Positions 33,986-44,236 are shown, numbered from the stretch's first letter. The stretch is DNA of 64,000 bases from DATKDP01 sp035546335 (GCA_035546335.1 DATKDP010000056.1:162850-226849), one strand, 5' to 3'. Translations and numbers: made by a program. The notes: generated by a model from the letters alone, not told the origin.

Positions 33986-35917
33986 TCATCCCTCGTCATC
34001 ATCCGATCCCTCATATGGTACCCGATTCTCGCCTTCCGGCCCAGCGGAGAGCATTCCCTGCAGCTGCCTGATCATCTCATCCCGCTGTCCCACCTTCTGA
34101 TGCAGCTCGGCCTGAAGGTCCCGGATGATTCCATCCCGCTCGCCGACCTTCTGATGCAGCTCGCTCTGCAGTTCACGAATGATCGTGTCGCGCTCCCCCA
34201 CCTTCTGCATCAGTTCCGACTGGAGGGCGACGATCGTGGCGTCCCTCCCGGCGACGCGAGCGTCATGATCTCTGGCATCGGCCGCCAACCGTGCGAACAG
34301 TTGATCGATTCCGCGCTTCATCCTCTCGTTCACCGACTCGAGCTGGAAAGTACGCGCATCGAGATTCGCCGTCTGCTCGCCGGCACGCTTCGCCGCGACA
34401 ACGAAGAAGTACGTTGAGGCTTCGGGATCCTGGAGGGTCAGATCGGCAACCGCGGAGAGCGATCCGCCGCCGTCGAAACGACGCAAAACACGCTCCAGAG
34501 CGACCGTCGCCAATCCGGCCTCGACGAGGAACCGATCGAGGCTCTCGCGCGAATGGAAGCGCGCATAGCGGTTTCCGACATCGGGCAAACGGCCTGCGAG
34601 GATCGCCAGCCGAACGTTCGCATGCATGGCATTCGGAGCAGACAGGAGCAGCACTCCATCCTCGTCGAGGTACCGCATCGAGCCGCGAACGAAAGCCAAC
34701 GGATCTTCGACACGGGCGATCATGTCGCCGCCGACGACGACCTCGAACGGCGAATCGGGTGAAGGGAGGTCTTCGACAGTCTCGCTCACGGTGACCGCGC
34801 TGCCGGAGGCCCTCAGCCTCGAGGCGAGGGAAGCGACCGAGTCTCCCACGAGGAGCACGGTCCGAGGTGCAGCGATCATCCGCAACAGCAGCCGTTCCAT
34901 CGCCAGGCGTGCTTCTTCCTCGGTTCCTGCCTCACGCCTGTCGAGATCGAGACTCGAATCGTCCTCCATGATTCTCCTCAGCGTCAGGGGAGGACGAAAT
35001 CGAGGCGATGGGAAGAGTTTGTCACCGCCCTCGCGGAGAGACCGGGCCACGGCGTCGCGAAGCCTCCCGTCGAAAATCACGGGATGGCGCGAGCCGTACA
35101 CATCGAGCGCCTCGTCCAGATAGCTGTTCGCAGACCACTCCTCGTCGAGGCGTCCCTCTTCGCGAAGCCGGGCCCAACGCTGCACATGCCAACCGAGCTG
35201 TTGGCCCGCATTGAGCTGCCGAAACCTCTGTCCGAAGTCGTCAGCCTTCGACTCGAGAATCGACCGTGAGCGGAGTGGAGCGTGGAGACAGCAGATGGTC
35301 GCCACCTTCGCCAACTCTCCTTCGACGCCACGCACGAGGTGGTTTCCTCTGGCGATGTCGATCGCAAGAGAAGCGCGGCTGATCCATTTGCTCGGATAGC
35401 ACATTTCGACGAACGCGATCTCGTTGGCTTCGACGAGCTCGGCAACGCGAGAGAGCGGGCCTACGGGTGTGGCAACGCGCCGCGTCATGGTCAATAGGGC
35501 ATCGCGCGATGCTTCGACCTGCTCCCGTTTCTGGATGAAGTTGATCACGTCGACCTCCACGCCGGCCGAATCGAGGCCGATCAGCGCGTTGGTCAACGAT
35601 CCTTCGGAGGTCCACCAGAGCTCGTCGGCATCGATGGGGATGACCCAGTCGGCGCCTCGCAGGAAGGCCTCGCGAGCAAGCTCGGTCATGACGGCGGCCT
35701 GCCGGTATGGACCACTGTAGCGGGTCCACGACAGCCGCCCGCTCCCGGCCATTTCCTGCAGGATCGCGTCGGTTCCATCCGACGAGCCGTTGTCGACGAT
35801 CAGAAAGTGTTCGATGCCGAGTGAAAAATGATGCAGCAGGTTCGTCCGGATGATATCCGCCTCGTTGCGCACCATCATCAGTCCGAATATTCTCAGCGTC
35901 TTTCTCCAGCCTGCCAA
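33986..35917 (-). CDS. GT2-like transferase fused to a methyltransferase-like domain and a repeat coiled coil
   Basis: This 643-residue protein starts with a Glyco_tranf_2_4-like domain (about 8-230; GLMMVRNEADIIRTNLLHH, VDNGSSDGTDAIL, IPIDADELWW with a DxD-type motif). A middle methyltransferase-like fold (about 365-520; VLLVGDSVASLASRL) has a degenerate SAM motif without the usual GxGxG. The end (about 565-630) has three 18-residue coiled-coil repeats of the form ELHQKVGERDGIIRDLQ. The start is TTG at 35917 with AGGTCGAGG upstream; an internal ATG would cut the GT motif. Its coil matches that of the neighbouring fusion protein. Confidence 0.82.
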   Translation of the reverse strand: MAGWRKTLRIFGLMMVRNEADIIRTNLLHHFSLGIEHFLIVDNGSSDGTDAILQEMAGSGRLSWTRYSGPYRQAAVMTELAREAFLRGADWVIPIDADELWWTSEGSLTNALIGLDSAGVEVDVINFIQKREQVEASRDALLTMTRRVATPVGPLSRVAELVEANEIAFVEMCYPSKWISRASLAIDIARGNHLVRGVEGELAKVATICCLHAPLRSRSILESKADDFGQRFRQLNAGQQLGWHVQRWARLREEGRLDEEWSANSYLDEALDVYGSRHPVIFDGRLRDAVARSLREGGDKLFPSPRFRPPLTLRRIMEDDSSLDLDRREAGTEEEARLAMERLLLRMIAAPRTVLLVGDSVASLASRLRASGSAVTVSETVEDLPSPDSPFEVVVGGDMIARVEDPLAFVRGSMRYLDEDGVLLLSAPNAMHANVRLAILAGRLPDVGNRYARFHSRESLDRFLVEAGLATVALERVLRRFDGGGSLSAVADLTLQDPEASTYFFVVAAKRAGEQTANLDARTFQLESVNERMKRGIDQLFARLAADARDHDARVAGRDATIVALQSELMQKVGERDTIIRELQSELHQKVGERDGIIRDLQAELHQKVGQRDEMIRQLQGMLSAGPEGENRVPYEGSDDDEG

Positions 35918-36019
35918 CGACCTCGACCTGCGAGCCTCCGGAACACGTCTCAGCGAAGCAGGTACACTTCGAGCTCTCCGCTTCGTGCGATCATTTCCGG
36001 CGCGACAAGAAGGCGGTTG

Positions 36020-39000
36020 TCACACGCGCTTGTGCGGCTTCCAGGCTCGTCCCCACTTCGCTTCGTACAGCGTACGGTTGCGGAGGAAGAGCTGCTCGTA
36101 CTCGTCGGGAGGGATTTTTCCGAACGCCGCCTTCATCCAGTGATGCACGAATGCATCACGGGCGCAGACCACGCGGTAGCCGGCCGCGCGCACCCGCAGC
36201 GCGTAGTCGTCGTCCTCGAACATCCCGATGCCGAACTGTTCGTCGAGCGGCCCGATCTCCTCGAAAACTTCCCGCCGAATCGCCACGCAGAACATGGCCA
36301 GCATTGGGATCTCGAACAATTCGTCCTGGTGCACGCGCGTGTAATTTCTCGCCCAGCCGGGCATCGCCTCGACATCGGAGTAGCCGGCGTCGATCATCGC
36401 TTCGTTACCGATCGCGTTGGTCGAAGGGCCGATGAGCCCGATGCGGCGATCGCGATGCAGATGGCGGATCAGCGAAGAAAGCCAGCCGCGGGCCAGCACC
36501 GTGTCGTTGTTGAGCAGGGCGATGTAGTCGCCGCTCGAGAGCATCATCGCCTGATTGTTCGCCGCGGCGAAGCCGGCGTTGCGCTCGTTGAGAATCACCG
36601 TGAGATTGCTGTGCGACGACTCGATGCCCCGCAGATACTCCGGGGTCCCGTCGGCCGAGGCGTTGTCGACGACGAACACCTCGAAGTTTGGCCAGTCCAT
36701 CGTGGCGTAGAGACTCTCGAGGCACATCCGGTTCATCTCGAGATTGTTGTAGGTGACGATGATGATCGACGCGCGCGGAAACGTCCGTCGCGCCTCGCCG
36801 GCGATCACCCGGTAGCGTGACGCCCAGTTGTTCCGCGCGGCGAAGCGCCTTCGGCGCTCCATCGAGTCCGGATCATCATCCTTCAGAGCATCGCGGATGT
36901 GCGACGAGAACTCCTTCGGCGTGCTCGCCAGCCGGACCAGAGGCGCGAGCGCGGCGACCTCCGGAATCGGAACGGAAACGATCGGCTTACCCCCGGCCAT
37001 CATCTCGTAGACCTTGACCGGGTTCGTCGCCTCGGTCAGCGGAATCCGCTTGAAAGGAATCATGGCCACGTCGAAGCGCGCCAGCCACGCGGGAATCTCC
37101 TCGTACGGCTTCTCGCCGGCGAGCTCGACGTTGGGGAGCTTCGAAAGGCGCTGCACGTCCGCGAGGTAGGTCGACCCCACCAGCAGGAAGTCCCACTCCG
37201 GGTGCATCTCCGCCAGCTCGGCGACGAGCTTCGAGTCGAACCAGTCGGCGATCGCGCCGTAGTACCCGATGACGTGACGCTCGCCCTTCGGCTTTTCGGG
37301 GATGCCGGCGAAATGCTCGTAGTCGCACCCGTTCCGGGCGAGGACGACGTTGTCGTTCTCCTTCCTCGCCTCGCGCTCGAGGAAGGCCGACGAGACGATC
37401 ACCAGATCAGCGGCGCGCATCAGGGCGCGCTCCTGGCGAACCGCGGCGGTGTTGCCGGTCGAGAACCCGGCGTGGTGATCCATACAGTCGTAGACGATGG
37501 GCCAGCCGAGCCTCTCCCTGGCCCTGGCGGCGATGGGATACCAGAAGGGGAGCTGGAGCATGGAGATCGTCGCCCCGAGGGAGACCTCCTTGCGAAGCGC
37601 ATCGATCGCGTCGAAGAAGAGCTGGGTGTCGCCGGCAGTGAGCTGGCCGGTGTAGACGTCCCGGCGAGGCACCCGCAGGGAGACCTCCCATACTCCCTTT
37701 CGAAGCTCGCGAAGGGCGAACGGTTCTCCCGATTCGCGAAACTGCTGCGAGATGTAGAAGACACGATGTCCCGCGGCGGCGAACTGGGCCATGAGCTGCT
37801 GCGGGCGCTGGAAACGGAAGTCCCAGTCGATGATCGGAAAGCAGACGATGTCGTACGCGTTCTCGCGCTCGCGTCGCTCGCTGTCCTGGAGTAGCGGTCG
37901 CTCGGTCGGGAACGCGAGGACGTTCGACCCGCCGGTCGTTCGCGGGGCAATCTGCAGCCGGGCCTCGGCGGCCAAGCCGTGAACGAGCATGCGCTCGCCG
38001 CAATGCGAGCAGTAGATCGGCGGAAGCGGCTCGGTGAAGATCGGATTCCTGCGCATCGATCGCAGCCCGAGCGACTGGAGCGTTCGCCAGTAGAACAGGC
38101 CGGCCTTCCAGAGGCGGGAGGTCAGGATCCCATCGAGCTGCGCCCTGGCGCCGACCATGTAGCTCTGATAGGACTCGATTCGTCTACGCAGCTCCGCGGA
38201 CGTGGCGTCGCGCGCGGCCAGCGCCTGTTCGATCCGAGCGGCGAGCTGCTCGAGCGTCTCGCTTTCCGCGGCGTCCGAGCCGTCGCCGGGAGGCAGAATC
38301 CCGGCAAGCCTCGAGAGCACCGCACCGGCCGCATCCGATTCTCGCTCCCGCTCCTGCCGCAATTCTTCCTCGAGCTCGTGAGCCTTCGCTTCCAGCCGTC
38401 TCAGCTCGGACTCGGATTGCTCGATCGTCCGGGCGAGCGTTTTGATCCGGGCATTCTGCTCCTCATGGACGGAGGTCCATTGCCGCGACTCCTTCTCCAG
38501 CCGCTCCAGCAGCGAGGCGGTGATCCGATTGTGCTCGGCCACGGTGCGGCGGAACTCCGACTCGACCTGGTGCAGGGCGGCATCGCGGCTCTCGAGCTCT
38601 CGCCGGAACGACGCCGTGGACTCCTCCTGTTTCCGGTTCAGCTCCTCGATGACCGCATTGGCCTCGCCCACCTTGGTATGCAGCTCCTGCTGAAGGCCGG
38701 CGATGATGCGGTCCCGTTCTTCGACCTTTTCGTGAAGCTCCCCGTTGAGCGCGAGGATTCGCGCATCCCGCTCCTCGATCGCGGTCATGAGCTCGCGGTG
38801 AACCTCGGAGGTCTTCGCGGCCGCCGATCCGAGCTGCCGCTGGAGGTCCTCGATGGCCGCGTTGGCCTCGCCGACCTTGTGCTGCATCTCCCCCTGGAGG
38901 AGGGAAATCCGCGAATCGCGCTCGGAGATCTTCTCCTGGAGCTCGCTCTGCAAGCCGGTGATGCGCTCATCGCGCTCACCGACCTTCTCATGAAGCTCCC

Positions 39001-40276
39001 GCTGAAGCGAGAGAATCAGCTCGTCGCGCTCTTGCAGGTCGTCGAGCCATTCCGCGGCCGCGGCGGCATACGCGCGCCGGACGGTTCGCGCTTCCGTGGG
39101 CGTGTCCGGGAGCGCCGCTGTCTCGCCTCGCTCGATCGCGCTCATCGCGTCGAGAAGCGCATCGACGGATCGAGCAATGGTGAACTGCCCGGCCGAGCGG
39201 CGGGCGTTCACGACCAGCTGCTCTCGCAGCATCGGATCGTCGAGAAGCCTTTGCACCGCGGCCGCGGCGCCGGCCAGATCTCCCGCCGTGTAGATCAGCC
39301 CATTCGATTCGTGCCGCACCAAGTCGCACAAACCGACCACGTCGGGACAGACGACCGGGCACCCGGCATCCATCGCCTCGAGAGTCGCGAGTCCGAAGGA
39401 CTCGGCCCAGGAAGTGGAAACGAGACAACCTCCCGAGGCCGCGATTGCGCGGTAGTAGGCTGGCATCTCGTGATGCGGGATCGCTGGAGACCAGCGAAAA
39501 GCCTCGGTGTCTCTCGACTGGACCCATTCCTCGAGCTGGTCCTTCTTGTTTTGCGGGGAGCCCTCTCCCCCCACGATCCACGCACCGACTGGTCGTTTCG
39601 CCGAAATCTCATCGGCGATCTCGAGGAGCGAGGTCCAGTTCTTGAGCGAGTCGAGTCGACCGACCCACCCGAGAAGTGGTACTCCTGCTCGAGCCCATGG
39701 ATCAGGAGCGAGCGTTCCGTTCGGAACCGCAGAAAGGCCGTTGGGGACGATCGCAACAGGCACAGGCGACTCGACGAGATCGAGGACCACCCCCGCCTGG
39801 GAATGCGATGGAACGAGAATGGCGTCGATGCTTTCTGCAAAACCACGAGTCGACAGAATTGCGTGCCCCTCCGGATAGGGAGTGTGGACTTCGTAAACGA
39901 GACGCCCTTCCTGCAGCGCATCACGGCAAATCGGAAGCGCTGACGGAGTATCGATGATCAGCGTCCATGACGGATGAAAATCGCGGATGAACGATCCGGC
40001 GGCCACAGGATCACTCTCGATGATGCAACTGTCGGGCAGGGCGCTGAACAGAGTGCTGCCGCCACGGTCCGTCAAGAACAGGGCGCGCGCATCAAAGCCT
40101 CGTCGACGCAGTTCTCGCACGCGGCCGGCAAGAACGACTTCGACGCCTCCGAGGCTCAGAAACTCATAGACGAAAAGAAGACGAGTCCCCGGCGAGAGAC
40201 TCTTTCGTCTGGTCTGCGAGGAATCGCTGGACCCTCCAGAGCTCCCACTCTTCCGGCCTTTTCGACGTGATTGCAT
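36020..40276 (-). CDS. Giant fusion: GT4, long coiled coil, second GT4-like and GT2 glycosyltransferase
   Basis: This protein of about 1418 residues opens with a complete GT4 enzyme (about 30-370; LFVYEFLSLGGVEVVLAGR, LGWVGRLDSLKNW, SWAESFGLATLEAMDAGCPV with the ExFGxxxxE motif). A coiled coil (about 410-690) contains many 18-residue units such as ELHEKVGERDERITGLQ. A CxxC pair in YCSHCGERM (near 758) precedes the second GT4-like unit (about 815-1160; WDFRFQRPQQLMAQF) and a GT2 unit (about 1165-1418; IIIVTYNNLEMN, LLNNDTVL). ATG 40276 is used; GTG 40312 is also in frame. No transmembrane segment is seen. The promoter at 40336-40365 serves it. Confidence 0.88.
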   Translation of the reverse strand: MQSRRKGRKSGSSGGSSDSSQTRRKSLSPGTRLLFVYEFLSLGGVEVVLAGRVRELRRRGFDARALFLTDRGGSTLFSALPDSCIIESDPVAAGSFIRDFHPSWTLIIDTPSALPICRDALQEGRLVYEVHTPYPEGHAILSTRGFAESIDAILVPSHSQAGVVLDLVESPVPVAIVPNGLSAVPNGTLAPDPWARAGVPLLGWVGRLDSLKNWTSLLEIADEISAKRPVGAWIVGGEGSPQNKKDQLEEWVQSRDTEAFRWSPAIPHHEMPAYYRAIAASGGCLVSTSWAESFGLATLEAMDAGCPVVCPDVVGLCDLVRHESNGLIYTAGDLAGAAAAVQRLLDDPMLREQLVVNARRSAGQFTIARSVDALLDAMSAIERGETAALPDTPTEARTVRRAYAAAAAEWLDDLQERDELILSLQRELHEKVGERDERITGLQSELQEKISERDSRISLLQGEMQHKVGEANAAIEDLQRQLGSAAAKTSEVHRELMTAIEERDARILALNGELHEKVEERDRIIAGLQQELHTKVGEANAVIEELNRKQEESTASFRRELESRDAALHQVESEFRRTVAEHNRITASLLERLEKESRQWTSVHEEQNARIKTLARTIEQSESELRRLEAKAHELEEELRQERERESDAAGAVLSRLAGILPPGDGSDAAESETLEQLAARIEQALAARDATSAELRRRIESYQSYMVGARAQLDGILTSRLWKAGLFYWRTLQSLGLRSMRRNPIFTEPLPPIYCSHCGERMLVHGLAAEARLQIAPRTTGGSNVLAFPTERPLLQDSERRERENAYDIVCFPIIDWDFRFQRPQQLMAQFAAAGHRVFYISQQFRESGEPFALRELRKGVWEVSLRVPRRDVYTGQLTAGDTQLFFDAIDALRKEVSLGATISMLQLPFWYPIAARARERLGWPIVYDCMDHHAGFSTGNTAAVRQERALMRAADLVIVSSAFLEREARKENDNVVLARNGCDYEHFAGIPEKPKGERHVIGYYGAIADWFDSKLVAELAEMHPEWDFLLVGSTYLADVQRLSKLPNVELAGEKPYEEIPAWLARFDVAMIPFKRIPLTEATNPVKVYEMMAGGKPIVSVPIPEVAALAPLVRLASTPKEFSSHIRDALKDDDPDSMERRRRFAARNNWASRYRVIAGEARRTFPRASIIIVTYNNLEMNRMCLESLYATMDWPNFEVFVVDNASADGTPEYLRGIESSHSNLTVILNERNAGFAAANNQAMMLSSGDYIALLNNDTVLARGWLSSLIRHLHRDRRIGLIGPSTNAIGNEAMIDAGYSDVEAMPGWARNYTRVHQDELFEIPMLAMFCVAIRREVFEEIGPLDEQFGIGMFEDDDYALRVRAAGYRVVCARDAFVHHWMKAAFGKIPPDEYEQLFLRNRTLYEAKWGRAWKPHKRV

Positions 40277-40335
40277 GGCGTATGCTGAAAGAGCAGCAGG
40301 CGAGGAGCTCACGGCCCCGCTGCCGCGGGCCGTGG

Positions 40336-40365
40336 ATTATATAGTCAGTCAGCGCGAGATAGAAA
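40336..40365 (-). promoter_or_regulatory. Promoter with perfect -10 box before the GT4-coil-GT4-GT2 gene
   Basis: On the minus strand TATAAT lies at 40336-40341. The -35 region, TTTCTA or TTCTAT at 17-18 bases, is weak. Transcription would begin near 40329. AT-rich sequence is rare in this window, which makes the box stand out. Confidence 0.5.
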
Positions 40366-40456
40366 CGCGCCGGGGATTGATCTACTGCAAAGGTGGCGCT
40401 GTACAGCGGCGTTCGTTGGAACCGGCGCCGGGCCGGTGTGAGGAGCGAACCATCGC

Positions 40457-42223
40457 TCAGCCGGGTCTCCCTTTCTCCGCAATTCGCCCCTGCAACTCAC
40501 GGATGATCCGGTTGCACTCCGCGACCTTTTCGTGCATCTCCAACTGCAACGATCGAATGGCAACATCTCGATCTTCAACCGTTCTGAAGAACTCTTTCTG
40601 CATTTTACGGATCAACGCATCTCTGGTATCGATCTCCTTTTGAAGCGCCTGAAAGGCTTCACCGCGAGCGTGCAGCTCATGCTCGTCAGCCAAAATCTCC
40701 GCCTCGCACGCCTGGAACATCCTGAGAACCGGTAGCCAGTCGTCAACCTCGTCGGGTCGAGTCTTCTCGCGACGGAGATCATGAGGCACGGTCATTTCTC
40801 GCGTCCTGACGCCTCGTTTGATCGAACGCAGTAGCGACAGGGAATCGGAAAGATCGGCGGAGCAGTCGTTCGTATAGGAGCCGACCCAGTGCCCGACCGC
40901 CTTCATGAACCGCCGAATTGCCGCATCGAGCTGGAGCTCGGCCACGTTTTCGGGCTCAGGCCTGGCTTCCAGCTCCTTCCAATCGGCCAGGATCCCATCG
41001 GCGATTGAAGGCTCGAGCTCAGAAAGGCGAAGTCCCGGCGAACCGAATTCTGCGGCACGTCGAAACGCACGCGCGAAGAGCTTCCCGTACGAAACGTCCG
41101 TCAGCTCATCGCGGGAGCTCTCACGCCGGCCGCCGGTGTGCCTGGTCGGGGACTCGCCGCCCGGAAGTGCTTCCACCGCGTTCACGAGCGCATCGAGGCG
41201 CGCTGGGATCTCTGTTCTCTTGTTTCCTGCCCACTCTCCCACGACCTGGGATACTCGACGCTTGACTGATTCGATTTTCCAACGGATTAGCTCGGTACCT
41301 TGAAGCGCCAGCCCGATGGCGAGATAGTTCCAGTCGTTTCGCACCAGTCCGGCGATCGCCCGAAAAACGTCTTCGTCGCGGAATCGCATCCCCGCGAATG
41401 CAATGTTGCCGCCTGCATCGTCATAACTGCGCTGGAAAAGCTCGGTCCAGGAATAGTTGTGCGAATAGAGAACGATGCTCCGGGTTGAATAGCCGATCTT
41501 GTATCCTGCCTCCAGAACTTCCCTCGCCCACAGCATGTCTTCTCCGCAGGTCTCGACTTGCCGAAACGGAATCGAGCGAAACACCCCGGGGCGGATAGCC
41601 GCACTCACATTGCTGAAGCTGATGAGATGGCGTACACGATCTGGGGTGAAGGAACGAAACGACGCGAAATCGACGATGGCGCGGACATACAGTCCATTTT
41701 GAATCGTAAGGGCCTCTCTGCGATTGGTTCGAACATCCGCGAGCAGATAGTCACGATAGTGCAGTGGATCAGCCTCGGGGTGCGGAATGCTCCTCGCGTA
41801 GACGCCCGCGAGGAGATCATCGCTGTCGTACGCCTCGATCAGATTCGCGAGCCATCGATCGTTGGCGGGGAGCATCGTCGAGGTGACGAATACGAACACA
41901 TCTCCTTTCGCGTGACGCGCAGCCTCGTTTCTCGTGAGCCCATAGTCGAACAGCTCAGGAGCAATACCGAGGACGGTGGCGCCGCCTCGCGCCAGTACGT
42001 CAACCGTGTCGTCTGTCGATCCTGAATCTACCGCGATGACTTCGAGGCTCCCATTCCAACGTTGCGAGAAAACCCGCGCCAGAAGCTCAGCGGCATTCGC
42101 CGCTCTGTTCTTGATCGGAAGAAGAACCGAAATCAACCGGTCGGCCGAACCAAGGCGTCGTGGCGTTCCCTGGCTGAGTAGTCGGAGAGGGTTCATGTCA
42201 ACAACTTCGGTCTGCTCCTTCAC
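40457..42223 (-). CDS. GT2 rhamnosyltransferase-like enzyme with C-terminal coil
   Basis: This 588-residue protein has a GT2 domain (about 22-270) with ISVLLPIKNRAANAAELL, AVDSGSTDDTVDVL, FDYGLTRNEAARHAKGDVFV and a stretch like LPANDRWLANLIEAY, the pattern of O-antigen rhamnosyltransferases. A helical region (about 270-540) of unknown role follows, and the last 50 residues include one coil repeat, LQLEMHEKVAECNRIIRELQ, like those of its neighbours. The GTG at 42223 overlaps the stop of the upstream gene as GTGA, indicating coupling; ATG 42196 is the alternative. Confidence 0.85.
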   Translation of the reverse strand: MKEQTEVVDMNPLRLLSQGTPRRLGSADRLISVLLPIKNRAANAAELLARVFSQRWNGSLEVIAVDSGSTDDTVDVLARGGATVLGIAPELFDYGLTRNEAARHAKGDVFVFVTSTMLPANDRWLANLIEAYDSDDLLAGVYARSIPHPEADPLHYRDYLLADVRTNRREALTIQNGLYVRAIVDFASFRSFTPDRVRHLISFSNVSAAIRPGVFRSIPFRQVETCGEDMLWAREVLEAGYKIGYSTRSIVLYSHNYSWTELFQRSYDDAGGNIAFAGMRFRDEDVFRAIAGLVRNDWNYLAIGLALQGTELIRWKIESVKRRVSQVVGEWAGNKRTEIPARLDALVNAVEALPGGESPTRHTGGRRESSRDELTDVSYGKLFARAFRRAAEFGSPGLRLSELEPSIADGILADWKELEARPEPENVAELQLDAAIRRFMKAVGHWVGSYTNDCSADLSDSLSLLRSIKRGVRTREMTVPHDLRREKTRPDEVDDWLPVLRMFQACEAEILADEHELHARGEAFQALQKEIDTRDALIRKMQKEFFRTVEDRDVAIRSLQLEMHEKVAECNRIIRELQGRIAEKGRPG

Positions 42224-44133
42224 CAGGGAGCCGAAACACCGCTCGCAGGTTGCGCTAACACCGTGAATTCAACGGCGTTGGACGATCCGTTCTCACCTAC
42301 CAGGTGTACCAGATGACGAGAAGATTCGTTGTGAATTGCAGGTGGAACCAGCGCCGTCAGGAGTGACTCACTTCCGTAGGACGTCACCGTAGGCTGGTCG
42401 TCTATCAGCACTCGAGTGTTGCAGGATGCGTTTCGGCAGTGTATCACCAACGCGGACGAACCGTCGGGTTGCCGGTTGAAAGGCGCGCCTGCAACCACGT
42501 GATCGGGCTGCAGGCTCATGATGACAGGGACTTTCCGGCGAGACATTCGGCTGGAGGGCTCAATCTCGATCTCCACCGCCGCAGACAATCGTTGCCCATC
42601 CGTTAGCCGTATTTCGTGAACGCCAGGCTGACGCAAAAGTGCACGGTGAACCGTAGCGGTCAGAAGAGACGCCGTTCCATAAGTCGTGAGAAGAACGTGG
42701 CCATCGAAGAGCACATAGGTCCCCGACGTTGCGTGCTCACAAGACACACTCACGTCCGCACAGCCATGCACGGGACGGCGAATCCGTGATGGCGAAACGC
42801 TCTTGATCACGAGCGGTTGAAGCCGGACTGTCCTTCCTCGGCGGAAGCCATCGTCTGATCCACTCAGAAACGAAGCCAGTTCCAAACCGACTCCGGGTAG
42901 AGAAAAGTGCTCGACGGCAAACTGTCTAGCCCTCTTCCCGAGACAATCTCTCAGGTCGCGATCTCTGATCAGTTCCAGCAATCGGTCTGCCCAGGCCCGT
43001 GCATCGAATGATTCGATCGGCTCCGGCGCAAAGCTCTCATCCGCCGAAATCAGGTCATCGAGATCGAAACCGGATCTCGATGTGAGGATGGGTAGACTGC
43101 AGGCCATCGCTTCGACTGGAGCGATGGCCTGCCCCTCGAGACGAGAGGGAAAAGCATAGAGATCCCCTGCGGACAGCAGATCCCTAATATACTCACGCTC
43201 ATGAATGAAGCGATCAATCCAGTACACGGATGACTTTCGGGTCGAGAGGATCGGCTTCATACGCACATCAGAGTCTGGCCCTGTACCCATCAGGACGAGC
43301 AGTGGCTGACGAGCCATGTCGTGGGCTTCTGACGTGACGATGTCCCATGCTTCGAGCAGAACATCGAGTCCCTTCTGCGCGAAATCGACGCGCCCATGCC
43401 AGACCACAACGATGGAGTCCAGCGGCAGTCTCAGTCGAGCTCTCGCCTGTGCGGCGTCGACGCGATGCCAAAACTGAGTGTCCACAGGGTTGACGATTCT
43501 GCCGACGCGATCACTCGGGAAACGGTACCGCAACTGGAGCCTTCCGACCTCTCGGTCGGGCGCAATGATCAATCCGGCCGAGAGTGAAAGAGAACAACGG
43601 CGTACGAACCACTGCAGACGAGATGGACGAAAGTCGCCGGCTGCCTGATACGTGCCGAATACCGGCAATCGCATCGCGCGGCCAAGCAGAACGGAGAGGT
43701 CGAATCTCGGACAGTCATATCCCTGAACCAGCATGGCATCACATCCTTCCTGTCGTAGCCGCTTCCGCAGCTCCCACAGCGGCGTGGCGGCATATTCAGA
43801 CACGAGCATGAAGCGGTTGAGCGCTTCTCCATGCCCGGGGAAGAGTCGCTGGAATCGCCTGCTCATACGGCGAAGCAATCGGTAGCGGCGCGGAGCAGGA
43901 AGGAGCCAGACCACTGTCGAGGTCGGACGATGAACATATCGGCGCGCAGAACTGATGCGAGCCGAAAAGTAGAAGGAGACCATCTCGATCCCTGCGCTGG
44001 CGAGCGCTTCGGCATAGCCGAAGGCCCAGCTGCCGCGAAGAGAGTCGCAAAACTCCTCGATCGAGACGCCGATCGTCTCCAGAAAATCTTCCTCGAAACA
44101 ATTTCCCCAGCCGATCAGTGCTACTCGCGACAC
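42220..44133 (-). CDS. GT4 glycosyltransferase with two C-terminal IPT/TIG-like domains
   Basis: This protein of about 637 residues has a GT4 core (1-430), with VVWHGRVDFAQKGLDVLLEA, LLVLMGTGPD, and the donor-site stretch FPSRLEGQAIAPVEAMACSL. Two tandem IPT/TIG-like domains follow (about 440-530 and 535-630). The second carries GAPFNRQPDGSSALVIHCRNA and SNAVEFTV; the first has a related but degenerate form, 'LLTTYGTASLLTATVHRALL'. GTG 44133 has GAGGAG 6 bases upstream; ATG 44163 and a GTG further up are alternatives. It couples to the GT2 gene by GTGA. Base use here is slightly less GC-rich than flanking housekeeping genes. Confidence 0.83.
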   Translation of the reverse strand: MSRVALIGWGNCFEEDFLETIGVSIEEFCDSLRGSWAFGYAEALASAGIEMVSFYFSARISSARRYVHRPTSTVVWLLPAPRRYRLLRRMSRRFQRLFPGHGEALNRFMLVSEYAATPLWELRKRLRQEGCDAMLVQGYDCPRFDLSVLLGRAMRLPVFGTYQAAGDFRPSRLQWFVRRCSLSLSAGLIIAPDREVGRLQLRYRFPSDRVGRIVNPVDTQFWHRVDAAQARARLRLPLDSIVVVWHGRVDFAQKGLDVLLEAWDIVTSEAHDMARQPLLVLMGTGPDSDVRMKPILSTRKSSVYWIDRFIHEREYIRDLLSAGDLYAFPSRLEGQAIAPVEAMACSLPILTSRSGFDLDDLISADESFAPEPIESFDARAWADRLLELIRDRDLRDCLGKRARQFAVEHFSLPGVGLELASFLSGSDDGFRRGRTVRLQPLVIKSVSPSRIRRPVHGCADVSVSCEHATSGTYVLFDGHVLLTTYGTASLLTATVHRALLRQPGVHEIRLTDGQRLSAAVEIEIEPSSRMSRRKVPVIMSLQPDHVVAGAPFNRQPDGSSALVIHCRNASCNTRVLIDDQPTVTSYGSESLLTALVPPAIHNESSRHLVHLVGENGSSNAVEFTVLAQPASGVSAPW

Positions 44134-44236
44134 TCCTGGCTCCTCGTCTTGGGCAGCTATCATCGCGGCATGACTTGGCGCGGTTGGGTGATCTCGTTGC
44201 ACCTGTTACCCCTCGTGTGCGTCACTCCAATCGAAC

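Noticed and set aside
37979..39943. Plus-strand frame (654 codons) with Leu-rich repeats
   Set aside because: The apparent repeats are the complement of the coiled-coil repeats of the real minus-strand gene.
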